From Novosphingobium ovatum (GTDB lineage: Bacteria > Pseudomonadota > Alphaproteobacteria > Sphingomonadales > Sphingomonadaceae), in NCBI RefSeq assembly GCF_009909235.1, contig NZ_JAAAPO010000005.1, positions 124,001 through 188,000 of the forward strand: a stretch of 64,000 nucleotides of DNA, in the 5' to 3' direction. A model generated the notes under the pieces. That model made no database searches. It worked only from the letters and a program-made list of their open reading frames with translations, and was not told the DNA's origin. The stretch's first letter is position 1. Each line of letters starts with the position of its first letter. This document shows positions 57,577 to 64,000 of the stretch, one piece after another. The translations under genes were made by a program, and so were the position numbers.

Positions 57577-58321
57577 TCTGGCCACCGATTCGGGCCGACC
57601 GGCGCGGCGCGGCGCGGTGCCTCGGGCCAGCAATGACCTGTCGGCGCTAACCGATCGCCCGGCCGCCGGTTTTGCCCGCGACACGCGGTTTGTGCCCTTG
57701 TTTGGACCGCCTCCCGATGACGCGCACATTCCCTTTGCCGCGCTGACGATGGGACAGACCGCGCCCGCAGCCGCGCCCACCGCCGCGCAGCCCGAGCCCC
57801 AGACTCAGCCTGACATTGCCCCCGCCCCAGACCCTCTGACCCAGGCGCATGAAGAAGGCTATGCGCAGGGGTTTTCCGATGCGACCCTGGCCTCGCACCA
57901 ACAGGCGATGGAAGATGACGCGCTGCGCGACAAGTTGCGCCTGTCCTTTGCCCGGATCGATGCCGAAATGGCCGAAATGCTGCGCCAGCGCCTGCTGGAC
58001 ACGGTGGTGGCATTGTGTGAGGCCACGCTGGCCCCGCTGGCGCTGGACCGCGATGCGCTGGCTGCCCGTGTCGAACGTGCCGTGGCAATGTTCGCCCGCG
58101 CCGACGATGAAACAGTGATCCGCCTGCATCCTGATGATCTCGCGCTGGTACAGGCGCTGTTGCCGCCCGACTGGACCTATGTCCCCGATCCGGCGCTGGG
58201 CCGTGGCGCCATCCGCGTCGAGGCCGGCAGCCGCGGACAGGAAGGCGGCGGCGTCGAGGATGGCCCCGCCCAATGGCGCCGCGCCATCGCCGAGGCGCTG
58301 GATATCGGCGGGATCGAATAA
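57569..58321 (+). CDS. fliH: flagellar export ATPase regulator FliH
   Basis: A 250-residue cytosolic protein. The N-terminal half is Pro/Ala-rich and disordered. AHEEGYAQGFSDATLAS (residues about 90-107) is the typical GxxxG-like FliH segment. The C-terminal V-type-ATPase-stalk-like domain follows (LLDTVVALCEATLAPLALDRDAL...VIRLHPDDLALVQALLPPDW). Sequence divergence is high, as usual for FliH. It overlaps fliG and fliI (TAATG). Confidence 0.88.
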   Translation: MSDLATDSGRPARRGAVPRASNDLSALTDRPAAGFARDTRFVPLFGPPPDDAHIPFAALTMGQTAPAAAPTAAQPEPQTQPDIAPAPDPLTQAHEEGYAQGFSDATLASHQQAMEDDALRDKLRLSFARIDAEMAEMLRQRLLDTVVALCEATLAPLALDRDALAARVERAVAMFARADDETVIRLHPDDLALVQALLPPDWTYVPDPALGRGAIRVEAGSRGQEGGGVEDGPAQWRRAIAEALDIGGIE

Positions 58322-59670
58322 TGCTGCACCTGTTTGACGACCTGTTGACCGATATGGCGCAGGCCCGCGTTGACATCACCCCGCATCGCTATGGCGTGGT
58401 GGTGGCCTGCGATGGCGGCTTGCTGGAGGTAACAGGCCTGTCGGTGCCGGTGGGTGCCTTGTGCCGCATCACCCATGGCCGCAACGCGCGACAGGGCGAA
58501 CGCAGTCTGGCGGCCGAAGTCATCGGTTTCCGCAATGGACGCACACTGATGATGCTGCTGGGCGATACGGTAATGCTGCGCCCCGGCGCGCGGGTGCGGC
58601 CGGTGGGCAAACCCGGCATGCTGCCTGTGGGCGAAGCTTTTCTGGGCCGCGCCGTCGATGGCGAGGGCCACCCGATCGACGGCCTTGGCCCGCTGCATCC
58701 GCGCGCGCTGTGGCCGGCGGGCGGCGTGCGCGCGGGCGCGCTGGACCGCAGCCCGGTGCGCCACTCCTTTGACACCGGCGTGCGGGCGCTGAACGCCATC
58801 ACCACCTTTGGCGTGGGGCAACGCATTGGCATCATGGCCGGATCGGGCGTGGGCAAATCGGTGCTGCTGGACATGATCGCCCATGGCGCCAGCGCGGATA
58901 TCGTCGTCGTCGGGCTGATCGGCGAACGCGCCCGCGAAGTGTCCGACTTTGTCGAACGGCACATGGCGGGCAAGAAGCGCGCCACCACCGCCGTCATCGC
59001 CGTTCCGGCCGACCACGCGCCCAACCTGCGCATTCGCGGGGCGATGCTGGCCACCAGCATGGCCGAATATTTCCGCGCGCAGGGGCGCAAGGTGTGCCTG
59101 ATCATGGATTCGCTGACCCGCGTGGCGCACGCCGGGCGCGAGATCGGCCTGTTGCTGGGCGAACCGGGCGCGGCGCGCGGCTATCCCCCTTCGGCGCTGG
59201 CCACGATCACCAAACTGGTCGAACGCGCGGGCAATTCGGCGCAAAGCGGCGGGTCGATCACGGGGCTGTATACCGTGCTGGCCGACGGCGATTCACAGGA
59301 TGATCCGGTGGTGGACACGGCCCGCTCGATTCTGGACGGCCACATCGTCCTGTCGCGCGATCTGGCCCAGCGCGGACAATATCCGGCCATCGACATCGCC
59401 GCCTCTTTGTCGCGCGTGATGACCGACATCACCGGCAAGGAGCACCAGCGCCTGGCCCGCGAATTCCGCGCCCTGATCGCCGCTTATGAAGCGAACCGTG
59501 ATCTGGTGCTGATGGGGGCCTATCGCGCGGGTGCCGATCCGCAACTGGACCGGGCGATTGCCATGCACCCCGCGCTGGTCGGTTTCCTGACGCAGGAAGG
59601 CGGCAATATCGTCACGCTGGAACAAAGCATCCTGCAACTGGCCAGCCTGATGCAGCCGACGGCCGCATAG
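58321..59670 (+). CDS. fliI: flagellum-specific ATPase FliI
   Basis: A 449-residue hexameric ATPase that energises type III export. Walker A is GIMAGSGVGKSVLLDM, followed by VGLIGERAREVSDFVERHM, Walker B CLIMDSLTRVAHAGREIGLLLGEP and the SITGLYTVLADGDSQDDPVVDTARSILDGHIVLSR block. The ATG at 58321 overlaps the fliH stop. An open frame 16 codons upstream belongs to the fliH region. Confidence 0.96.
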   Translation: MLHLFDDLLTDMAQARVDITPHRYGVVVACDGGLLEVTGLSVPVGALCRITHGRNARQGERSLAAEVIGFRNGRTLMMLLGDTVMLRPGARVRPVGKPGMLPVGEAFLGRAVDGEGHPIDGLGPLHPRALWPAGGVRAGALDRSPVRHSFDTGVRALNAITTFGVGQRIGIMAGSGVGKSVLLDMIAHGASADIVVVGLIGERAREVSDFVERHMAGKKRATTAVIAVPADHAPNLRIRGAMLATSMAEYFRAQGRKVCLIMDSLTRVAHAGREIGLLLGEPGAARGYPPSALATITKLVERAGNSAQSGGSITGLYTVLADGDSQDDPVVDTARSILDGHIVLSRDLAQRGQYPAIDIAASLSRVMTDITGKEHQRLAREFRALIAAYEANRDLVLMGAYRAGADPQLDRAIAMHPALVGFLTQEGGNIVTLEQSILQLASLMQPTAA

Positions 59671-59671
59671 G

Positions 59672-60130
59672 ATGAAGGCCGAACGCGCCAAGCTGAAGCG
59701 GCTGCAACGGCTGGAAAAGGTGCGCGCCATCGCCAAACAGGTGGCCGTGACCGAGGCCGCCCGCGCCGAAAGCACCCTGTCGCAATTGCAGACGCTGGCC
59801 ACCCGCACCGGCCAGCTCGCCAATGACTACGCCAGCCGCACCGACATGGCGACAGGCGCCGAACTCTCGCGCATGGGGCGCTTTGCCGCCGGTTTGCAGG
59901 GCATTCGCGCGACGACACAGGCTGATGCCGAACGCGCCGCCGCCATCGCCGACAAGCGCCAGCAGGATCTGGCCGCCGCCGAACGCCGCCGCGCCGCCGT
60001 CGAGGAACGCGCCACGGCGCAAGCCCGCCAGATCGCCGCAAAATCGCAATATGCCCCGCTGACCGGGCGCACCCCGCGCGATGGTGCCAAGAGCGGCGGC
60101 TCGACCGATGGCACAGGTCCAAACGCCTGA
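59672..60130 (+). CDS. fliJ: flagellar export protein FliJ-like
   Basis: A 152-residue, highly charged, almost entirely helical protein expected to form a coiled coil (residues about 1-125), starting 1 base after fliI, which is where fliJ belongs. FliJ couples the ATPase ring to FlhA. The tail is disordered. Similarity in this family is low, so the call rests mainly on position, size and coiled-coil nature. Confidence 0.78.
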   Translation: MKAERAKLKRLQRLEKVRAIAKQVAVTEAARAESTLSQLQTLATRTGQLANDYASRTDMATGAELSRMGRFAAGLQGIRATTQADAERAAAIADKRQQDLAAAERRRAAVEERATAQARQIAAKSQYAPLTGRTPRDGAKSGGSTDGTGPNA

Positions 60131-60162
60131 TTTTCGTCATGTGCGGCCCGCGCTTCCCGATT

Positions 60163-60178
60163 TGGCACGGCTCCTGCT
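60163..60178 (+). promoter_or_regulatory. sigma-54 promoter of fliK
   Basis: TGGCAC-GGCTC-CTGCT matches the -24/-12 consensus with exact spacing. It lies in the 93-base gap between fliJ and fliK, 45 bases before the fliK ATG, and predicts a separate fliKLMNO transcript. Confidence 0.85.
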
Positions 60179-60223
60179 TAACCTCTCTGACTGGATCAAC
60201 CCGCCAGCAACGGAGCCTAGCCC

Positions 60224-61771
60224 ATGACTGATCTGTTCTCGTCCGCGACGGCCGCCAGTGGAGGCGGCATGATGGGCGTGATCGGCATGATCGGTTTGGG
60301 CGGCCCGGCCGATGGCTTGCCCGCCAGCAATGGCGCGGATGCCGGATTTCTGGCGGTTTTGTCGCAACAGGGCAATGCCACCAATGCCCTGCTGCCCCCC
60401 GCTTTGCCGGTGGGCGCTGGCAGTTTGGCACCCGTGGCACCGGTAGCGCCGCTGGACAGCGGCTCGGCCGACTCCGGCCTGACCACGATCCCCGCCGCAC
60501 CTGACGGCAACGCCGATTTGCCGCAGACCGGCAATATTTTGCCGTTGCCGGCAAAGCTGTTGCCGCCGCTTGCCGGTTTGGCCGCACGCGGCCCGCGCGC
60601 CGACACATCAAGCGAGGGCACCGACCCATCGGCCGAAGCCGCGCTGGCCAGCGATCTCAGCCCGGCCAGCACCGACACCACGGCCGCGTCGCTGATCGAC
60701 ATGGCGATGGTAATGCCCGCCCTTGTCGCCACCAGCCAGACGCCGCCACCCGCGCCTGCCGCGCCCCCTGTGGTGCAAAGCTCGACCGCGCAGATGATCG
60801 CGGCGCAGGCGGCTGTGACCCAAACCGGCGCGGCGACCGCCCAACAGCCCCAGCGCCCCGCCGCCGCCATCGTGCAACGCGGCGCGCCAGTGGTCAGCAG
60901 CGCGGCCCCGCTGCGCGCCGATGCCGCCCCTGCCGCCCCCGCGCCCCAAGGCCCCGCCGTCACCGCTAGTGTGCTGACCGATGGCGAGAGCGCCGCGCCA
61001 GTAGATGTCACCCCGGCGCAGCCCCTACACACGGCCCCCGCCGCCCCCGCCCGCGCCGCCGCCGCCGCCAGCCGCCCGGCCACGCCGACCGGACAAACCT
61101 CTTCGAATCCGTTGGTCCCCCATTCGACCACGGATGGCACCGCAACGCAGGATCACTCCACCCCGATCCCGCAAGCGGTGTCGGCTGGCACCCTCGCCGA
61201 TGCTACCCCACTCAGCTCGACGAGTGGTGCCGCCACCCTTCAACCGGTCAGTGCGACCGACAACACCGGCCCGGACATGGCCGCTCTGGTCGACCGGCTG
61301 GTCGAAACCCGCGCGGCCGCGCGCACCGCTTTGGCCGGGACCGGCACGGCCGCGCAACTGCACACCGCGATCAGCCATGCCGAATTTGGCCGCGTCTCGA
61401 TCGCCCTGACGCAGGACGAGGACCACGTCAGCGTGTCCCTGCGCAGCGCCGATCCCGATTTCGCGCCCACCGCGCAGGCCGCTCTGAACCGCAGCGGCCA
61501 GACCATCGCGGCGGCCGAAGGCGCAGCGGCCGGGCAGAACAATGGCGGCCAGACCGGCGATCAACCGCGCGGCCAGAGCAACAGCCAAGGCCAGCCCCAG
61601 AGCAGCTCTGGCCAGCACGGCACCGGATTGACCGGGCAGGGGCAGGGCGGGAACGGCCAGAGCCAGAACCCGCAGGGCCAGCCCCGTCAGGCTGCCGCGC
61701 CGACGATTGATCCGGGCCGCACCGCCGCCGCCTCGGCCACCGCACAGGATGACAGCGGCATTTTTGCCTGA
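60224..61771 (+). CDS. fliK: flagellar hook-length control protein FliK
   Basis: A 515-residue exported molecular ruler. It is mostly low-complexity Ala/Pro/Thr/Gln sequence. The C-terminal substrate-specificity-switch domain is recognisable near residues 340-430 (FGRVSIALTQDEDHVSVSLRSADPDFAPTAQAAL), followed by a Gly/Gln/Asn-rich tail. Its own sigma-54 promoter lies just upstream. Codons about 95-117 contain a phased run of TTGCCG/CGGCAA half-sites. Confidence 0.87.
   Translation: MTDLFSSATAASGGGMMGVIGMIGLGGPADGLPASNGADAGFLAVLSQQGNATNALLPPALPVGAGSLAPVAPVAPLDSGSADSGLTTIPAAPDGNADLPQTGNILPLPAKLLPPLAGLAARGPRADTSSEGTDPSAEAALASDLSPASTDTTAASLIDMAMVMPALVATSQTPPPAPAAPPVVQSSTAQMIAAQAAVTQTGAATAQQPQRPAAAIVQRGAPVVSSAAPLRADAAPAAPAPQGPAVTASVLTDGESAAPVDVTPAQPLHTAPAAPARAAAAASRPATPTGQTSSNPLVPHSTTDGTATQDHSTPIPQAVSAGTLADATPLSSTSGAATLQPVSATDNTGPDMAALVDRLVETRAAARTALAGTGTAAQLHTAISHAEFGRVSIALTQDEDHVSVSLRSADPDFAPTAQAALNRSGQTIAAAEGAAAGQNNGGQTGDQPRGQSNSQGQPQSSSGQHGTGLTGQGQGGNGQSQNPQGQPRQAAAPTIDPGRTAAASATAQDDSGIFA
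60505..60575. promoter_or_regulatory. phased TTGCCG/CGGCAA array inside fliK
   Basis: Half-sites begin at 60518, 60529, 60539, 60549, 60560 and 60570 (spacings 11, 10, 10, 11, 10), with another CGGCAA at 60505. The first pair is the 6-5-6 palindrome TTGCCG-CAGAC-CGGCAA. It lies about 340 bases downstream of the fliK sigma-54 promoter and could be a downstream enhancer. In the fliK frame TTGCCG reads Leu-Pro, so codon use is the alternative explanation. Confidence 0.5.
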
Positions 61772-61780
61772 CCCCTTTTT

Positions 61781-61795
61781 GCGGGTCTGACCCGC
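61781..61795 (+). terminator. short hairpin between fliK and fliL
   Basis: GCGGGT and ACCCGC form a 6-bp stem around CTG, 9 bases after the fliK stop. It is too short to be a strong terminator and probably allows read-through to fliL. Confidence 0.3.
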
Positions 61796-61826
61796 CGCCC
61801 ACACCCCGCATGATGAGAGACCGCAG

Positions 61827-62429
61827 ATGAGCAAGGACAAGCCCGAAACCGAAGACGCCCCCAAAAAGGGCAAAAGCCCGATGATGATGATCCTCATTAC
61901 CGCCGTGCTGATGCTGGCGGTGGGCGGCGGTGGCGCCTTTGCGCTGGTCAAGATGGGCGTGATCGGCGGGGGCGAGGCCAAGACGCACGAACCCGACCTG
62001 CCCAAGCTGATCAAGAAGGGCGAGGAAGACCCCTATGCCCCCAAAGGCGAGGGCGGCGGCCATGGCGGCGAGGAAGGCGCCAAGGAAGTCGAGGGCGAAG
62101 GCGGCAGCCCGTACAAGACGACCTATTTCAACTTCAAGGACGACTTTACCTCGAACCTCAAGGAATCGACCGCGCTGATTCAGGTGTCGGTGGCCTGTTC
62201 CACCCGCCGCGACGGGCGCGTCATCATGTGGTTGAAAAAGCACGAGCTGGCCATGCGATCCGAGATTCTGGCCGTGCTGGCCGACACGCCCGAGGAGGAG
62301 ATCCACTCGATCGAGGGCAAGGAAAAGATGCGCAAGCGCCTGACCGCCGCGATCAACCACGTCCTGACCGAGGAAGAAGGCTTTGGCGGCGTCGACAACG
62401 TCTATTTCAAGAGCCTGATCGTTCAGTGA
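61827..62429 (+). CDS. fliL: flagellar basal body-associated protein FliL
   Basis: A 200-residue protein with a Lys-rich cytosolic N-terminus, one membrane helix (PMMMILITAVLMLAVGGGGAFALVKMGV), a Gly/Glu-rich linker and the periplasmic FliL domain (TSNLKESTALIQVSVACSTRRDGRVIMWLKKHELAMRSEILAVLADTPEEEI...LTAAINHVLTEEEGFGGVDNVYFKSLIVQ). It sits around the stators. Confidence 0.94.
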   Translation: MSKDKPETEDAPKKGKSPMMMILITAVLMLAVGGGGAFALVKMGVIGGGEAKTHEPDLPKLIKKGEEDPYAPKGEGGGHGGEEGAKEVEGEGGSPYKTTYFNFKDDFTSNLKESTALIQVSVACSTRRDGRVIMWLKKHELAMRSEILAVLADTPEEEIHSIEGKEKMRKRLTAAINHVLTEEEGFGGVDNVYFKSLIVQ

Positions 62430-62466
62430 CGCCCCACCGCCCCACTCCTGCACGCAAAGCACGCCC

Positions 62467-63411
62467 ATGAAGCCCCAACGCCAGTTCATCGCCGAACGCG
62501 CCTTGGCCCAGCACTGCCCCGAACTGTTGCGCAAGGGGCCGGGCAAGGACGAGCTGTTGCCGCTGCTGGCCCGCATGGGTGAGCGTCTGGCCCGCCGCCT
62601 GTCGGGCGCGCTGGCCCCGATGCTGGGTGGCGAGGCGCCAGTGGTGCAATGCACCACCCCACGCGAAAGCGACATTGAATCGATCACCCGTTCGACGGCC
62701 AAACTGGCCGCCAACAGCCTGCTGGCGGTGGGGGATCCCTCGACCCCGATGCTGGTCTCGATCGAGGCCGAGCCGGTGCTGCGCATTGTCGACCGCGCCT
62801 TTGGCGGCAAGGGTGAGGCCCCCGCCCCCCTGCCTGACACATTCCCCATGGCGGCCGAATTGATGATCGCGCGGCTGGAAATGCTGCTGGGCGATCACCT
62901 GACCACGGCCTGCGCCGCCACCAGCGGTCGCGTGGCCAACAGCGATGTGCCCGCAATCATCGCCATGCGCCGCGATTCCAGCCTGCCGATGCTGGCCCCC
63001 TTTCCGGCCGAGCAGGTGCTGGCGATGCTGACCATGGAGGTCGATGATGGCGGGGTGCTGCCCTGGCTGATGACCTTTGCCATGCCGATGGGCACGCTGG
63101 CCCGCCTGTTCGGCCATGTCGATGCCGAAGGCGTGACGCTGAACAATGTCCGCCACACTCTGGCCAACCCGCTGGAGCGCCCGTTCGGCGATGTACCGCT
63201 CCCGGTTGCGGCTGTGCTGGTCGACATGACCATTCCCTTTTCCGCGATCGCGTCGCTGGCGCCGGGGCAAATCCTGCCGGTGGCGGTGGCGCGTCAGGTG
63301 CCGCTGCGGGTGGGGGATGCAACCATCGCCCATGGCGCGATCGGCACGATGGATGACCGCATGGCCATCCAGATCACCTCTGCCTTTGCCAACAGCAGGA
63401 GCCAATCATGA
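62467..63411 (+). CDS. fliM: flagellar motor switch protein FliM (divergent)
   Basis: A 314-residue C-ring protein between fliL and fliN. The middle CheC-like domain (PMLVSIEAEPVLRIVDRAFGGKGE...MAAELMIARLEMLLGDHLTTA) and the C-terminal SpoA-like domain (DVPLPVAAVLVDMTIPFSAIASLAPGQILPV) are recognisable. The N-terminal EIDALL-type peptide that binds phosphorylated CheY in ordinary FliM is not present; the protein begins MKPQRQFIAERALAQHCPELL. The stop overlaps fliN (ATGA). Confidence 0.88.
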   Translation: MKPQRQFIAERALAQHCPELLRKGPGKDELLPLLARMGERLARRLSGALAPMLGGEAPVVQCTTPRESDIESITRSTAKLAANSLLAVGDPSTPMLVSIEAEPVLRIVDRAFGGKGEAPAPLPDTFPMAAELMIARLEMLLGDHLTTACAATSGRVANSDVPAIIAMRRDSSLPMLAPFPAEQVLAMLTMEVDDGGVLPWLMTFAMPMGTLARLFGHVDAEGVTLNNVRHTLANPLERPFGDVPLPVAAVLVDMTIPFSAIASLAPGQILPVAVARQVPLRVGDATIAHGAIGTMDDRMAIQITSAFANSRSQS

Positions 63412-63731
63412 GTTTCACAGGTTTCCCCACGCGGGGGTTCGATTTCCTGAAGGATGTGGATGTGCGCCTGTCGGTCGAACTGGGCCGCACCGAAATGAAG
63501 CTGAAGGATGTGCTCAGCCTGGGCGAGGAGAGCATCGTCATGCTGGACCGCCTGACCGATGAATTGCTGGACGTAATGGTCAACGGCAAGATCATCGCCA
63601 AAGGCGAGATCGTCACGCAGGGCAACCGTTTCGGCCTGCGCATCGTCGAGATGGCCGGTGCCGAAAACGACCCCGACGAGGGCCGCGCCGCCGCCGATGT
63701 AGGCGCGATGGATCTGGGCGACATCGACTGA
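63408..63731 (+). CDS. fliN: flagellar motor switch protein FliN
   Basis: A 107-residue C-ring protein. The SpoA domain is typical (FLKDVDVRLSVELGRTEMKLKDVLSLGEESIVMLDRLTDELLDVMVNGKIIAKGEIVTQGNRFGLRIVEM). The tail is acidic. The length is normal for FliN, and no extra phosphatase or CheY-binding domain is fused to it. It overlaps fliM and fliO (TGATG). Confidence 0.95.
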   Translation: MSFTGFPTRGFDFLKDVDVRLSVELGRTEMKLKDVLSLGEESIVMLDRLTDELLDVMVNGKIIAKGEIVTQGNRFGLRIVEMAGAENDPDEGRAAADVGAMDLGDID

Positions 63732-64000
63732 TGCTGTGGTACATCATCAAGCTGGTTGTGCTCTTGCCGCTGATTGGCGGCCTGATCTGGGGCAGCCTGA
63801 AACTGTCCAAGCATCTGCAGGGCCGCTTCATGGGGCAGGGCGCGACGCGCTCGGTGCGAATTGTCGAGACGGTGATGCTATCGCCCACGCTGAAACTGGC
63901 GGTGCTGGAATTCCACGGGCGCGAGATTCTGGTCTCTACCGGGCGCAACGGGCTGACCCGTCTGGCCGAAGCCCCCGCCCGCCCGCGTGAGCCGGAGGTG
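63731..64000 (+). CDS. fliO: flagellar protein FliO (5' part, runs off the window)
   Basis: The first 90 codons of a membrane protein. One N-terminal helix (LWYIIKLVVLLPLIGGLIWGSL) precedes a cytosolic domain (GQGATRSVRIVETVMLSPTLKLAVLEFHGREILVSTGRNGLTRLAEAP) with the V-x-E-x-x-x-L-S-P-x-x-x-L-x-V-x-E pattern of FliO, which helps assemble the FliP export gate. The start overlaps the fliN stop. fliP probably follows beyond the window edge. Confidence 0.85.
   Translation, partial: MLWYIIKLVVLLPLIGGLIWGSLKLSKHLQGRFMGQGATRSVRIVETVMLSPTLKLAVLEFHGREILVSTGRNGLTRLAEAPARPREPEV

Noticed and set aside
1-64000. CRISPR arrays, tRNA or rRNA genes, insertion sequences, prophage
   Set aside because: No regularly spaced direct repeats, cloverleaf or rRNA-like sequence, transposase or phage gene was seen.

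Overview
The window is high-GC DNA densely packed with protein genes, many joined by ATGA or TAATG start/stop overlaps. Gene content and order (alphaproteobacterial ccoNOQP-ccoGHIS, hemN, an FnrL-type regulator, and a single large flagellar locus with a FlbD-like activator) point to an alphaproteobacterium of the Sphingomonadales, most likely Novosphingobium or a close relative. That genus-level call is recognition from memory, not a database result.

Layout. 1-5810: the 3' end of uvrB and small housekeeping genes (VanZ-like, glycine-zipper envelope protein, PhnA-like, PfkB-family sugar kinase, cupin, DoxX-like, small secreted protein). 5838-10995 (minus): an overlapping chain tsaD-gpsA-lipid-linked sugar flippase-OmpA-like-HhH protein. 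11069-13637 (plus): hemC-hemD-mitofilin-like. 13644-16732 (minus): a UbiH-type monooxygenase and a PafA-type phosphatase. 16861-19005: dsbD. 19423-29158 (minus): the complete cbb3 oxidase structural and assembly set ccoNOQP-G, then ccoH-I-S, a small Cys-rich protein and hemN. 29634-31270: ompW and an FnrL-type oxygen regulator. 31418-64000: the flagellar locus. Its left wing (minus) is flgA-flgM-flgN, a lytic transglycosylase-flhA-fliA operon and a MotA/MotB-like pair. Its right wing (plus) is flgBCDEFGHIJKL-motA-motB, a large HAD-domain protein, fliC (minus), flbD, fliEFGHIJKLMN and the start of fliO.

How it works together. The FnrL-type protein has an N-terminal Cys cluster plus a fourth Cys and an E..SR recognition helix. 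Six 14-bp sites that fit TTGM-N6-KCAA lie in front of ccoN, ccoH, hemN, ompW (two sites) and an intergenic region between dsbD and hemN. In that last region the site is followed by a -10-like element and, about 140 nt further on, a strong intrinsic terminator. This predicts an FNR-activated small RNA.

In the flagellar locus four near-perfect sigma-54 promoters (TGGCAC-N5-YTGC) precede flgB, fliK, flgA and the transglycosylase-flhA-fliA operon. A sigma-54 activator (FlbD-like) is encoded in the same locus. TTGCCG/CGGCAA half-sites, often as a 6-5-6 inverted repeat and spaced 10-11 bp apart, cluster upstream of flgB, between flgA and flgM, and inside the fliK coding sequence. They are the best candidates for the activator's enhancer sites. 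No tRNA, rRNA, CRISPR array or insertion sequence was seen.
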